DNA from: CAZRXG01 sp964603985
Lineage (GTDB): Bacteria; Chloroflexota; Anaerolineae; Aggregatilineales; UBA3940
Assembly (NCBI GenBank): GCA_964603985.1
Contig: CAZRXG010000008.1
Location: forward strand, 62,001-126,000
Direction: 5' to 3'
DNA: 64,000 bases
The translations under genes and the position numbers were made by a program. How positions within the stretch are numbered: position 1 is the first letter of the stretch; every line of letters starts with the position of its first letter. Under the pieces are notes generated by a model. That model saw only the letters and a list, made by a program, of their open reading frames with translations, ran no database searches and was not told the origin of the DNA. This document shows positions 15,488 through 23,336 of the stretch, piece by piece.

Positions 15488-16911
15488 GCCAGGCGCGCCT
15501 TCGAACGCTGTACACTGTCTCAATGATCGCGCTGGACGGGCTGATGGCGGCGGCCGCTTTCGTGCTGGCCTACTACCTGCGGCTCAAGGTGCCTTTCCCC
15601 GCGCCGCCGACCAACGTGGCCGGTTTCCTGGCCTACATGCCGATGCTGGTGGTGCAGGTGTTGACCATCATCGTCGTCTTCTACGCCAACAGGCTGTATC
15701 ACGCCGCGCGGGCGGCCTCCCGCGCCGACGAAGTTTACACCATCTTCGGGGCCGTCAGCGTCGGTATGATGCTCTCGGTTGCCATCTCTGCGCTGACCTT
15801 CAAAAACAGCATCATGGAGCTTGATTTTCCCCGCGCGATGATCCTCTACGCCTGGCTGCTGGACATCGGGCTGATCGCGCTGGGCCGCGAGGCGCATCGC
15901 CGGTTGTGGCACTACCTCCGCATGCAGGGGATCGGGCGTGACCGCGTGCTGGTCGTCGGGGGCGGCGAGCCTGCGCAGGCCATCATCCAGAAAATGCGGT
16001 GGTCGCCTTACCTGGGCTACGAGTTGGTCGGCGTGGTCAACGGCGACCAGGAGCAAGGCAAGATCGCCGGTGTGCCGATTCTTGGCCCTGCTGCGGATCT
16101 GTCCGGGATCATCGACCGGCACCAGGTGGACGAGGTGATCATCGCTCTGCCGGAGGGCAGCGACCGCCACGAAATCGTGCGGCTGGTCAGCATGTGCCAC
16201 CGTGGCCGCGTCGCGATCAAGATTTTCCCTGACGTGTTCGAGTTCATCACCACCGGCGTGACAATCGACGACCTGGGGGGACTGCCCCTGCTCAACGTGC
16301 GCGATATTCAACTGCGCGGTTGGAAGCTGAGCCTGAAGCGTGCCCTGGACATCGTCGGCGCGGTTGCGGGCCTGGTGCTGCTCTCGCCCTTGTTGATGCT
16401 CTTCGCGCTGCTGATCCGCCTTGAGTCGCCGGGGCGCGTCTTCTACTGCCAGGAGCGCATGGGCCTGGATGGACGCCCCTTCCAGATGGTCAAATTTCGC
16501 TCGATGCGCCAGGATGCGGAGAAGGATGGGCCGGGCTGGACGGTCCAGAACGACCCCCGCCGCACCAGGCTGGGTGCGTGGCTGCGCTCGAAGGATATTG
16601 ACGAGCTGCCCCAGTTGATCAACGTTCTGCTGGGCGATATGAGCTTGGTGGGGCCGCGCCCGGAGCGCCCGGTGTATGTCGAGCGGTTCCGCCAGAGCAT
16701 CCCGCGCTACATGGACCGCCACCGCGAGAAGGCCGGAATGACCGGCTGGGCGCAGATCAACGGGCTGCGTGGCGACACCTCAATTGCCGAGCGCACCAAG
16801 TACGACCTGTGGTATATCGAGAACTGGTCGCTGTGGCTCGACGTCAAGATCATCGTCCGCACCCTCATGACGGCCGTTTTGAACTCCACCGGTGAGCAAG
16901 ACGCTTATTGA
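15484..16911 (+). CDS. Polyprenyl-phosphate sugar-1-phosphate transferase (WbaP/WcaJ type)
   Basis: A 475-residue initiating enzyme for surface polysaccharide. It has four or five N-terminal membrane segments, a CoA-binding-like Rossmann domain (VLVVGGGEPAQAIIQKM), then a membrane hairpin and the bacterial sugar-transferase domain: YCQERMGLDGRPFQMVKFRS, DIDELPQLINVL and GDMSLVGPRPE. It transfers a hexose-1-phosphate from a nucleotide sugar to undecaprenyl phosphate at the inner face of the membrane. A second paralogue is encoded at 45583. Confidence 0.92.
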   Translation: MSQARLRTLYTVSMIALDGLMAAAAFVLAYYLRLKVPFPAPPTNVAGFLAYMPMLVVQVLTIIVVFYANRLYHAARAASRADEVYTIFGAVSVGMMLSVAISALTFKNSIMELDFPRAMILYAWLLDIGLIALGREAHRRLWHYLRMQGIGRDRVLVVGGGEPAQAIIQKMRWSPYLGYELVGVVNGDQEQGKIAGVPILGPAADLSGIIDRHQVDEVIIALPEGSDRHEIVRLVSMCHRGRVAIKIFPDVFEFITTGVTIDDLGGLPLLNVRDIQLRGWKLSLKRALDIVGAVAGLVLLSPLLMLFALLIRLESPGRVFYCQERMGLDGRPFQMVKFRSMRQDAEKDGPGWTVQNDPRRTRLGAWLRSKDIDELPQLINVLLGDMSLVGPRPERPVYVERFRQSIPRYMDRHREKAGMTGWAQINGLRGDTSIAERTKYDLWYIENWSLWLDVKIIVRTLMTAVLNSTGEQDAY

Positions 16912-16967
16912 TGGTCGGCCCGCCCCGGTGCGACCGGAGAGGTCACGCAGCATATCCCGCCTGCGGC

Positions 16968-17624
16968 TCACCCGCACGCAGTGCCACCCTCGCTCATCGT
17001 ATTCCAGTCAATCACCTTTTTGGGGTAGACGTTAATTACCGTCGTCTCGTGATACCGTGTGCATTCGACAATGTCGCGCCGGTGTTGGTGCTTGTGCCCG
17101 TGCAGCAGGTAGGTCGGCTTGAAGGCCCGCATGAAGGCCAGGAAGCTCTTGAAGCCCTTGTGAGGTAAGTCCTGGCCGTCATGGATGCCGAACGGCGGCG
17201 CGTGGGTGACCAGGATGTCCAGGTAGCGGCCATGGCGCAGGCGGTTGATCATCAGGCCCGGCGTCAGCCGCGCGATGCGCGTCCACATCTGCCCGTTTGT
17301 GTACTGGTGGATGGCGCGCGGGTGATAGCGCATCGAGCCGCCCAGCCCGGCCAGCAGCAGCCCCTTGATGGTCTCCCTGTGCCCTTCGAGCGGGATGCAC
17401 CCTTCGGGCGCGGTGAGGATGCGCCCGTCGGATGTAAACTGGGTTTTGTCGTGGTTGCCGTAGACGTACACAACCGGCACGGGCAGCACCGTTGTGACAA
17501 ATTCCAGGTAGTAGTAAGGCAGGTCGCCGCACCCGATCACCAGATCGACATCGCCGTACATCTCGCGAATGTTCAGCGAGTAGATCGCTTCGACGACGCA
17601 GTCGCTCAGGGCCAGGATCTTCAT
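16968..17624 (-). CDS. Calcineurin-like metallophosphoesterase with altered first motif
   Basis: The 218-residue protein carries most metallophosphoesterase motifs: GCGDLP, GNHDKTQ, THAPPFGIHD and HGHKHQ. The first motif, normally DxH, reads SDCVVEA, so the histidine is replaced by valine after Asp-Cys. The active site may hold metal differently. I chose ATG 17624 at the domain start; an upstream TTG (17657) is possible but overlaps a terminator. It probably hydrolyses a phosphomonoester or diester; the substrate is unknown. Confidence 0.8.
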   Translation of the reverse strand: MKILALSDCVVEAIYSLNIREMYGDVDLVIGCGDLPYYYLEFVTTVLPVPVVYVYGNHDKTQFTSDGRILTAPEGCIPLEGHRETIKGLLLAGLGGSMRYHPRAIHQYTNGQMWTRIARLTPGLMINRLRHGRYLDILVTHAPPFGIHDGQDLPHKGFKSFLAFMRAFKPTYLLHGHKHQHRRDIVECTRYHETTVINVYPKKVIDWNTMSEGGTACG

Positions 17625-17654
17625 CGGGCTGTGTTTCGCTCTGCCGGTGCCTAC

Positions 17655-17680
17655 CAAAAAGACCCGGAGAAAGCCGGGCC
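17655..17680 (-). terminator. Second terminator between metK and the phosphoesterase
   Basis: On the minus strand CCCGG pairs with CCGGG across a short loop and is followed by TTTTT, right before the phosphoesterase gene. Confidence 0.6.
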
Positions 17681-17745
17681 GTCGTCCTTAGGTCGAGTAT
17701 ACCATACGCGCCCTGCGGGGATCACAGCATAGGCTGTGGGTAGAG

Positions 17746-17784
17746 AAAAAGGAGAGGGCAGGTCACGTCATGTCACCTGCCCCC
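17746..17784 (-). terminator. Rho-independent terminator of metK
   Basis: On the minus strand GGGGCAGGT pairs with ACCTGCCC across about 11 bases, followed by CTCTCCTTTTTCTC. Confidence 0.7.
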
Positions 17785-17796
17785 TCGTCGTCGGCA

Positions 17797-18984
17797 TCAG
17801 TAGAGGCTCACCTCCATCCGCGCCAGCTTCTCGCGTAGGCCGGTCATGTCGGTCAGGTGCCTCTCGATGACCTGCTCCACTTCGCTCCGGATGGCGGGTG
17901 TCAGCGGCCCGTTCTTCGTCTTGACGGTCACCGTCGCCACCAGCGGCTGGTCGAGCGGCTTGCCGATCTGGCTCAGGATGTAGACCTGCGCCTCGGCCAC
18001 GTCCTCGACATCTGCGATGATATCCTGCGCCGCCAGCAGCGCCAGCACGTTGTACAGCTTGCCCACGTGGCTGATGGGGTTCTTCCCGGCGGCGGCTTCC
18101 AGTGACGCCGAGCGGAAAGGCGCGATCACGCCGGTGACGCGGTTGCCGCGCCCGACCGAGCCGTCGTCCCCCATCTCGGCGCTGGTGCCGGTCAGGGTCA
18201 GGTAGACGTTCTCGGTGCCTTCCTCGTCGGCGGTGTTCACGTCGACGCGCACCACACGCTTATCGACATCCCTGGCGTAGGCTTCAATCGCCTTGTGTGT
18301 TGCGTTTTTGATCTCGCTGTATTCGGTTGCGTCCTTGATCTCGGTGGCGATGAAGGGGATGGCGCAGGTCAGGATGATCTCGTCCCCCAACCGCGCCCCC
18401 ATGACCTTGATGTCCTCTCCCAATGGGAACTGGTTGACCAGGTCGTAGTTGATGTACTGGCAGGCCTCGTAGACAGACTTCTCCAGCCCGGAGTGCGGCC
18501 AGTGCGCCACGCCGAAGCTGGTGTCGTTGGCCGTGACTTTGTCAACCGCCTGGATAAGCTCGCTCGCGCCGCGCCCGGCGTAGCAGTCGATCACGCAGTG
18601 TTCATCCGGGTCGAGGTGCTTCATTGTGTCGCGGATGTGGGCCTTGGCGGCCTGGATGGCGATGCTGTCCATGGGGACTTTGCGCCCATCTGGGGCGACG
18701 GGGGTGCCGCGCCCGGCGATCTGGATGCGGATCGGCTTGAGCAGTTGCGCGTGTCCATAGCCGATCTCGACATCGCCGGCCACCAGTTGCACCTTGTCGA
18801 AGTTGTGATGCAGTGGCGCGCCCAGGTTCTCCCGGCACCAGCGAGTGTACTCAACCGAAACACGCTCGGCGATCCCATCGCACAGGCTGTCGGGATGGCC
18901 GATCCCCTTGCGCTCGACGATCTCGACCGGTCGCTCTTCGATGTGGGTCTCCGTCGATTCGGCCACTACAATATTACGGTTCAT
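17797..18984 (-). CDS. metK: S-adenosylmethionine synthetase, archaeal type
   Basis: This 395-residue enzyme makes S-adenosylmethionine from methionine and ATP. It matches the archaeal-type synthetase rather than the common bacterial MetK: ERKGIGHPDSLCDGIAERVS near residue 27, VIDCYAGRGASELIQ, GDEIILTCAIPFIA, TSAEMGDDGSVGRGNR and KNPISHVGKLYN. The ATG at 18984 has a perfect AAGGAG five bases upstream. A SAM-I riboswitch with its terminator lies in the leader, so the gene should be shut off by its own product. Two terminators follow. Confidence 0.95.
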   Translation of the reverse strand: MNRNIVVAESTETHIEERPVEIVERKGIGHPDSLCDGIAERVSVEYTRWCRENLGAPLHHNFDKVQLVAGDVEIGYGHAQLLKPIRIQIAGRGTPVAPDGRKVPMDSIAIQAAKAHIRDTMKHLDPDEHCVIDCYAGRGASELIQAVDKVTANDTSFGVAHWPHSGLEKSVYEACQYINYDLVNQFPLGEDIKVMGARLGDEIILTCAIPFIATEIKDATEYSEIKNATHKAIEAYARDVDKRVVRVDVNTADEEGTENVYLTLTGTSAEMGDDGSVGRGNRVTGVIAPFRSASLEAAAGKNPISHVGKLYNVLALLAAQDIIADVEDVAEAQVYILSQIGKPLDQPLVATVTVKTKNGPLTPAIRSEVEQVIERHLTDMTGLREKLARMEVSLY

Positions 18985-19012
18985 CGCTCCTTGTGCCTCC
19001 TGCTTGTACGCA

Positions 19013-19050
19013 AACGAAAAGCGCCTCACCCGTATTTGAGAAGAGGCGCT
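19013..19050 (-). terminator. Riboswitch expression-platform terminator
   Basis: On the minus strand AGCGCCTC pairs with GAGGCGCT and is followed by TTTTCG. It lies between the SAM-I aptamer and the metK ribosome site, where it would form in SAM-bound RNA. Confidence 0.8.
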
Positions 19051-19071
19051 AGGCACATCAGTGCAGCACTC

Positions 19072-19185
<114 letters not shown>

Positions 19186-19223
19186 CAAGTCTTTTCGTTC
19201 GCTGCTTATTTGATTGTGGCGCG

Positions 19224-19252
19224 AGTGTAACACTTTGAGGGGGGGCTGTCAA
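19224..19252 (-). promoter_or_regulatory. metK: metK promoter
   Basis: On the minus strand: TTGACA, a 17-base spacer, TACACT, about 35 bases before the aptamer. Its -35 faces the -35 of the divergent phosphoribosyltransferase promoter. Confidence 0.8.
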
Positions 19253-19272
19253 CCGCCGCAGGCCCGCGCGCG

Positions 19273-19302
19273 TTGACAGCCCACGCCGCTCCACCTTATA
19301 AT
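19273..19302 (+). promoter_or_regulatory. Promoter of the phosphoribosyltransferase gene
   Basis: Consensus TTGACA at 19273-19278, an 18-base spacer, and TATAAT at 19297-19302. It fixes the gene start downstream at 19355. Confidence 0.85.
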
Positions 19303-19354
19303 GAGCGCGGCGCGTGAGGTGCGCCGAATCTGGGCAAAGTTGACCGGAGATCCG

Positions 19355-19876
19355 ATGCCACGAGAACCGATTCGCAGGGAGTTGTTGAGCTGGGACGACG
19401 TTGACAAGCTCATCGATGTGCTCCTGGGCCAGTTGCGGGACGCGGGGACGTTCGACGCGATGGTGATGATCACGCGCGGGGGGATCGTGCCTGGGGGCAT
19501 GATCTGCGAAGCGCTTGACATTCGCCGGGTGCTGACGGCAGCCGTGCGCTTTTCGGCTGAGATCGGTGCCGAGCCGCTGGCCGCCTGGCCGCGGTTCCTC
19601 CAGTTTCCTGAAGACGACCTGCTGGTTGGCCGCCGCACGCTGATCGTCGATGACGTGTGGGGCAGCGGGCGCAACATGGTGGCGGTGCGGGGGCGTGTCG
19701 AGGCGGCGGGCGGCAAACCGGCCACCTGTGTGCTGCACTTCAACCCCTATCGTTCGCTGTTCTCCGACCTCAGGCCGGATTTTTACGGGGCAGTCACCGA
19801 CGCGCGGATCATCTACCCCTGGGAAGTTGATCGGGGCCTGGACACGATTTCGTCCGGCCCAACCGGTGTAAACTGA
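19355..19876 (+). CDS. Phosphoribosyltransferase domain protein
   Basis: A 173-residue type I phosphoribosyltransferase: MITRGGIVPGGMI at 38-50 and the PRPP loop TLIVDDVWGSGRN at 95-107. Enzymes of this fold join a nucleobase to PRPP, usually in salvage. The acceptor cannot be named; hypoxanthine/guanine or xanthine are possible. ATG 19355 has GGAG five bases upstream, and an in-frame ATG at 19301 lies inside the -10 box, so it is excluded. The gene is divergent from metK and 15 bases before a small membrane protein. Confidence 0.8.
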   Translation: MPREPIRRELLSWDDVDKLIDVLLGQLRDAGTFDAMVMITRGGIVPGGMICEALDIRRVLTAAVRFSAEIGAEPLAAWPRFLQFPEDDLLVGRRTLIVDDVWGSGRNMVAVRGRVEAAGGKPATCVLHFNPYRSLFSDLRPDFYGAVTDARIIYPWEVDRGLDTISSGPTGVN

Positions 19877-19891
19877 CGGCGGGAGTGGCTG

Positions 19892-20191
19892 ATGATCGTG
19901 GGAAACGTGGTCTTGCTGATCGTGGCCGGTGCCTTTACGGTGCTGGCGCTGGTGCTCGGCTTCTACGTCGCGGTGGAGGTCACCCGGATTGTGCGCGAGA
20001 TCACCACTCAGGCCGCAGAGGAAAGTGCCCGGACGCCGGATGGCTCTGGAACATCCGATTGGCACCGCACCGGGTCACCCGGTGAAGAGGAGCACCCGTT
20101 CACGCCGTACCGCAACCGCGAGGTCGTGGAGCGCCTGATCACGCACTTCGAAGAGGGCGAGGTTGACGTGTCGGGTGAGCGAGAAGGGTAG
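19892..20191 (+). CDS. Small single-pass membrane protein, unknown
   Basis: The 99-residue protein has one strongly hydrophobic segment at residues 3-30, then a polar cytoplasmic-looking tail rich in Glu and Arg (NREVVERLITHFEEGE). It follows the phosphoribosyltransferase by 15 bases and is probably co-transcribed. No family is recognised. It converges on the S1-domain gene. Confidence 0.55.
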   Translation: MIVGNVVLLIVAGAFTVLALVLGFYVAVEVTRIVREITTQAAEESARTPDGSGTSDWHRTGSPGEEEHPFTPYRNREVVERLITHFEEGEVDVSGEREG

Positions 20192-20245
20192 TGCTTGCTG
20201 GCCGGAGACGGTTACGGCTGAGGGGAGACGGTGCCTGGGAGGGGG

Positions 20246-21736
20246 TCAATCTTGTTGTGAAGCGTCTTCCTCGTCGTCGTCTTCTTCGGCAGTGGCGGAC
20301 ACACCACCGGGGAGCGAATCCCCGTCGTCAGCCTCTTCGGCGATCTCAACCTGATCGTCATCTATCTCCTCGACGACCTCCGCCGGGCCGGCATCTATCT
20401 CCTCGACGACCTCCGCCGGGCCGACATCCGTCTCCTCGACGGCTTCGGACGGACCGGCATCTGTCTCCTCGACGACCTCCGCCGGGCCGACATCCGTCTC
20501 CTCGACGGCTTCGGACGGACCGGCATCTGTCTCCTCGACGACCTCCGCCGGGCCGCCGTCTGTTTCTCCCTCTTCTTCTGATTGGCTGAGCGCTTCCGGC
20601 GACACTTTGTCGGTGGGCTGGTCAAGCCCCAGATCGCGCTGGGTGAAGCCGATGCGCCTCCGGCCCGGCTCGATGCGGACGATGCGCACCGTGACCTGAT
20701 CGCCTCGCTTGAGGTAGGAGTACGGCTCGACCAGCGTGCCGTCGGTCATCTCGCTGATGTGGAGCAGCCCCTCGATGCCGTCTTCGAGCACGACGAAGGC
20801 ACCGAAGTCAACCACGTTGCTGACTTGCCCCTCGACTATCTGGCCGATGCGGTAGTTCTGCTCGACGATCTCCCAGGGATCGGGCTGGGTGCGGCGCAGG
20901 CTGAGCGCGATGCGCTGCCGATCCCGGTCAAGCTCCAGCACGTAGACCTCGATCTCCTTGCCGATCTCAAGCACGTCGCTGGGATGGGGGACACGGTGCC
21001 ACGCCAGCTCGGAGACGTGGATCAGACCGTCTGCGCCGCCCAGGTCGACGAACGCGCCGAAGTCTCGGATGCCGGTCACCTGGCCGGTGACCACGTCACC
21101 CACGTTCAATTCGTCCAGCAGGCGCTTCTTCTGCTGCGTACGCCATTCGCGCTGCGCCTCGCGCTGGGAGAGAATCAGCCGCCGCCGCCCCTGGTTGACC
21201 TCGATCACTTTCAGACCGATGACCTCCCCAATCAGGCTGCTCATCACCTCGCGGCGTTCTTCGGTGTTGAGGCCCTGCTTGAGGTCGAGCGTGTGTGAGG
21301 CCGGCACGAAGCCCTCCAGCAGGCCGAAGCGCACCAGCAGGCCGCCCCGGTTATAGCCGGTGACCTCGGCTTCGATCACGTCCTGGTTTTCGAGCAGCTC
21401 GCGTGCGCGTTGCCAGTCTTTGCCCTGCAGGCCCAGGTTGAGAGAAACCAGCAGGTTGCCCTCCCGGTCGTTGGGGTTGAGGACGTAGACCGGCACGATG
21501 TCGCCCACCTGGAGCGATTCGAGGAAGTCGGGATCGAGTCGTTCGATGTCCTGGGGGGGAATGATGCCGTCGCGCTTCACGCCCAGGTCAACGACGATCT
21601 CACTTTCACGGATCTCCAGGATTTCGGCGTCGCGGATGTCGCCTCGTGCAGGTGGGACGAAGTTGTACGAATCCTCCAGCATGTCGGAGAACTGCGGGCT
21701 TTCTTCTTCGTTGGCCTCGGAAAACATCCCAACCAT
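20246..21736 (-). CDS. rpsA: S1-domain protein, ribosomal protein S1 homologue with acidic repeat tail
   Basis: A 496-residue protein with four S1 RNA-binding domains between about residues 30 and 375; landmarks are VVDLGVKRDGIIPP, VRFGLLEGFVPASH, FGAFVDLGGADGLIHVSELA and FGAFVVLEDGIEGLLHISEM. It probably helps mRNA bind the 30S ribosomal subunit. After residue 390 comes a very acidic tail made of six 11-residue repeats (GPAEVVEETDA/GPSEAVEETDV) and a polyacidic end. Four domains, not six, is normal for many non-proteobacterial S1 proteins. The start is ATG 21736 or 21727. Confidence 0.85.
   Translation of the reverse strand: MVGMFSEANEEESPQFSDMLEDSYNFVPPARGDIRDAEILEIRESEIVVDLGVKRDGIIPPQDIERLDPDFLESLQVGDIVPVYVLNPNDREGNLLVSLNLGLQGKDWQRARELLENQDVIEAEVTGYNRGGLLVRFGLLEGFVPASHTLDLKQGLNTEERREVMSSLIGEVIGLKVIEVNQGRRRLILSQREAQREWRTQQKKRLLDELNVGDVVTGQVTGIRDFGAFVDLGGADGLIHVSELAWHRVPHPSDVLEIGKEIEVYVLELDRDRQRIALSLRRTQPDPWEIVEQNYRIGQIVEGQVSNVVDFGAFVVLEDGIEGLLHISEMTDGTLVEPYSYLKRGDQVTVRIVRIEPGRRRIGFTQRDLGLDQPTDKVSPEALSQSEEEGETDGGPAEVVEETDAGPSEAVEETDVGPAEVVEETDAGPSEAVEETDVGPAEVVEEIDAGPAEVVEEIDDDQVEIAEEADDGDSLPGGVSATAEEDDDEEDASQQD
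20363..20560 (-). repeat. Six 33-bp tandem repeats inside the S1-protein gene
   Basis: Six in-frame units of 33 bases encode DxGPxExVEEx. The first four alternate between two variants, giving near-identical 66-base higher-order units. A seventh, decayed unit follows at 20330-20362. Confidence 0.9.
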
Positions 21737-22131
21737 TACCTTTCACGCGTTGCCGGCTCGCCGTGCAGTGTGGGGGGACACACATTAGAGAAAACGGCGC
21801 GCTCCATCGCTTGCAGGAGACGCCCCAGGCTTTGTCGTATGTGAGGTAATGGTGGGTCAGAGGCCGCACATTTCCCCGGTGTTGGCTATGTGGCTAGTAT
21901 GGAAGAGGTGTACTTTCCATAAATCTCCGCAAACAAACCTGTTTGACCGTCGGCCCGCCCCTCACTGCGACGAAATGCCCTGTCCGCCCACAATGCGCCT
22001 ATCTGCCTGCTATTATTCAGTATAGCCGATGGTCTGGTAAGCGTCAATTATGACGCCTTTAGTATAGTTTTCGTGGCGCTGTGGTCGGGTGGGCGTACCA
22101 TTGAGCGGGTGCCAACCGCCGCATTTGTGGT

Positions 22132-22137
22132 TACAAT
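22132..22137 (+). promoter_or_regulatory. -10 element of the rfbB promoter
   Basis: TACAAT preceded by TT; the -35 is weak (TGCCAA at a 16-base spacing). It would start the structured leader. Confidence 0.45.
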
Positions 22138-22142
22138 TGCAT

Positions 22143-22209
22143 CCCTGGAGCCAGGGCGATGACCTGGAGGTCACATGTGGGTCTCGCCGGGAAGGGGCTG
22201 TTCCCGGCG
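22143..22209 (+). ncRNA. Structured 5' leader of rfbB: three consecutive hairpins
   Basis: Three perfect hairpins follow one another: CCCTG-GAGC-CAGGG (22143-22156), TGACC-TGGA-GGTCA (22160-22173) and a nine-pair stem CGCCGGGAA/TTCCCGGCG with a seven-base loop (22185-22209). The ribosome site GAGG lies only six bases past the last. There is no T-run, so any control would be translational. No known riboswitch class is recognised. Confidence 0.6.
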
Positions 22210-22228
22210 GGGCTTGAGGATGGATACC

Positions 22229-23245
22229 ATGCGCAACGTTCTGATCACCGGCGGAGCGGGGTTTATCGGCAGCAATTTTGTGCGCTACATGCTCGGTAAA
22301 TACCCGGACATCTACGTCGTCGTGTACGACAAGTTAACCTATGCGGGCAACCGGGACAACCTGGAAGATGTCTCGCAGGACCCGCGTTATAAGTTCATTC
22401 GTGGTGACATCGCCGACCGGGGTGCGGTCGCGCGCGCGCTGGAGTCCAGCCGCATCGACACGGTGGTCAACTTCGCCGCCGAAACGCACGTCGACCGCAG
22501 CATCCTGGACCCGGATGCGTTCATCCAGACCGACGTGGTCGGCACGTACACGCTGCTCGATGAGTGCTATAAGCACGGCGTCGGGCGCTTCTTACAGGTC
22601 AGCTCGGACGAGGTGTACGGCTCGATCCCGGTGGGGCGCTTCAGGGAAGGTGACCCGCTCGAACCCAACAGCCCCTACTCGGCCAGCAAGGCGGGCGGCG
22701 AGCTGATGGTGCGCGCCTATCACGTCACGTATGGGCTGAACACGGTCGCCACGCGGGGCAGCAACACTTTCGGGCCGTACCAGTACCCGGAGAAGCTGCT
22801 GCCGCTGTTCATCACCAACGCCATCGACAACGAACCGCTGCCGCTCTACGGCGACGGCAGGCAGGTGCGCGACTGGCTGTACGTGGACGATCACTGCGCC
22901 GGTATCGACCTGGTCCTCCAGCACGGCGAACCGGGCGAGGTTTACAACCTGGGCGGCGATAACGAGCGCCACAACATCGACGTGATCCGTCAGATGCTGG
23001 CCGTCCTGGGCAGGCCCGAATCGCTGATCCGTTTCGTCACCGACCGCCCCGGCCACGACCGGCGCTACGCGCTCGACAGCGGGAAGACCCGCGCGCTCGG
23101 CTGGCGACCCGGCGTCAGCTTCGACGAGGGGCTTGAGCGGACGGTCAGGTGGTACGTCGAAAACGAGTGGTGGTGGCGCAAGATCAAGAGCGGGGAATAT
23201 CTGGAGTACTATAAGGCTCAGTACGGGCGGCGTTTGCAGGGCTAA
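22229..23245 (+). CDS. rfbB: dTDP-glucose 4,6-dehydratase
   Basis: A 338-residue short-chain dehydrogenase of the RfbB type. It converts dTDP-glucose to dTDP-4-keto-6-deoxyglucose with bound NAD, the second step toward dTDP-rhamnose and other deoxysugars. Visible motifs are TGGAGFIGSNF for NAD, NFAAETHVDRSI, the active-site SSDEVYG and YSASK. I chose ATG 22229 because GAGG lies nine bases before it; ATG 22220 overlaps that site. The usual partners rfbA, rfbC and rfbD are not adjacent. A terminator follows. Confidence 0.92.
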   Translation: MRNVLITGGAGFIGSNFVRYMLGKYPDIYVVVYDKLTYAGNRDNLEDVSQDPRYKFIRGDIADRGAVARALESSRIDTVVNFAAETHVDRSILDPDAFIQTDVVGTYTLLDECYKHGVGRFLQVSSDEVYGSIPVGRFREGDPLEPNSPYSASKAGGELMVRAYHVTYGLNTVATRGSNTFGPYQYPEKLLPLFITNAIDNEPLPLYGDGRQVRDWLYVDDHCAGIDLVLQHGEPGEVYNLGGDNERHNIDVIRQMLAVLGRPESLIRFVTDRPGHDRRYALDSGKTRALGWRPGVSFDEGLERTVRWYVENEWWWRKIKSGEYLEYYKAQYGRRLQG

Positions 23246-23267
23246 AGGGCGGAAAGCCCGGTTGTGG

Positions 23268-23296
23268 CCGCGAAGCACCTTCGCGGCGGTTTTTTG
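23268..23296 (+). terminator. Rho-independent terminator after rfbB
   Basis: CCGCGAAG-CAC-CTTCGCGG, a perfect eight-pair stem, followed by CGGTTTTTT. Confidence 0.9.
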
Positions 23297-23336
23297 TGTG
23301 GTGGTTTTGCTGCCGCGTTCTTCGAGGGTAGATGAT

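Larger units (their letters stand above)
21737..22228. other. 492-base divergent intergenic region between the S1 and rfbB genes
   Basis: It holds the start regions of two divergent genes. The rfbB side has a -10 (22132-22137) and a hairpin-rich leader (listed separately). The S1 side shows no promoter that I can defend. An AT-rich stretch at 22005-22070 has several TATA-like boxes, and no gene is visible. Confidence 0.5.

Noticed and set aside
14048..15523. A 491-residue minus-strand open frame opposite the glycosyltransferase
   Set aside because: Antisense to a well-supported GT2 gene; no recognisable motif and no ribosome site.
20191..20589. Plus-strand open frame with SPRRPPPGRH repeats
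   Set aside because: It is the antisense reading of the acidic tandem repeat in the S1 gene, not a separate repeat protein.
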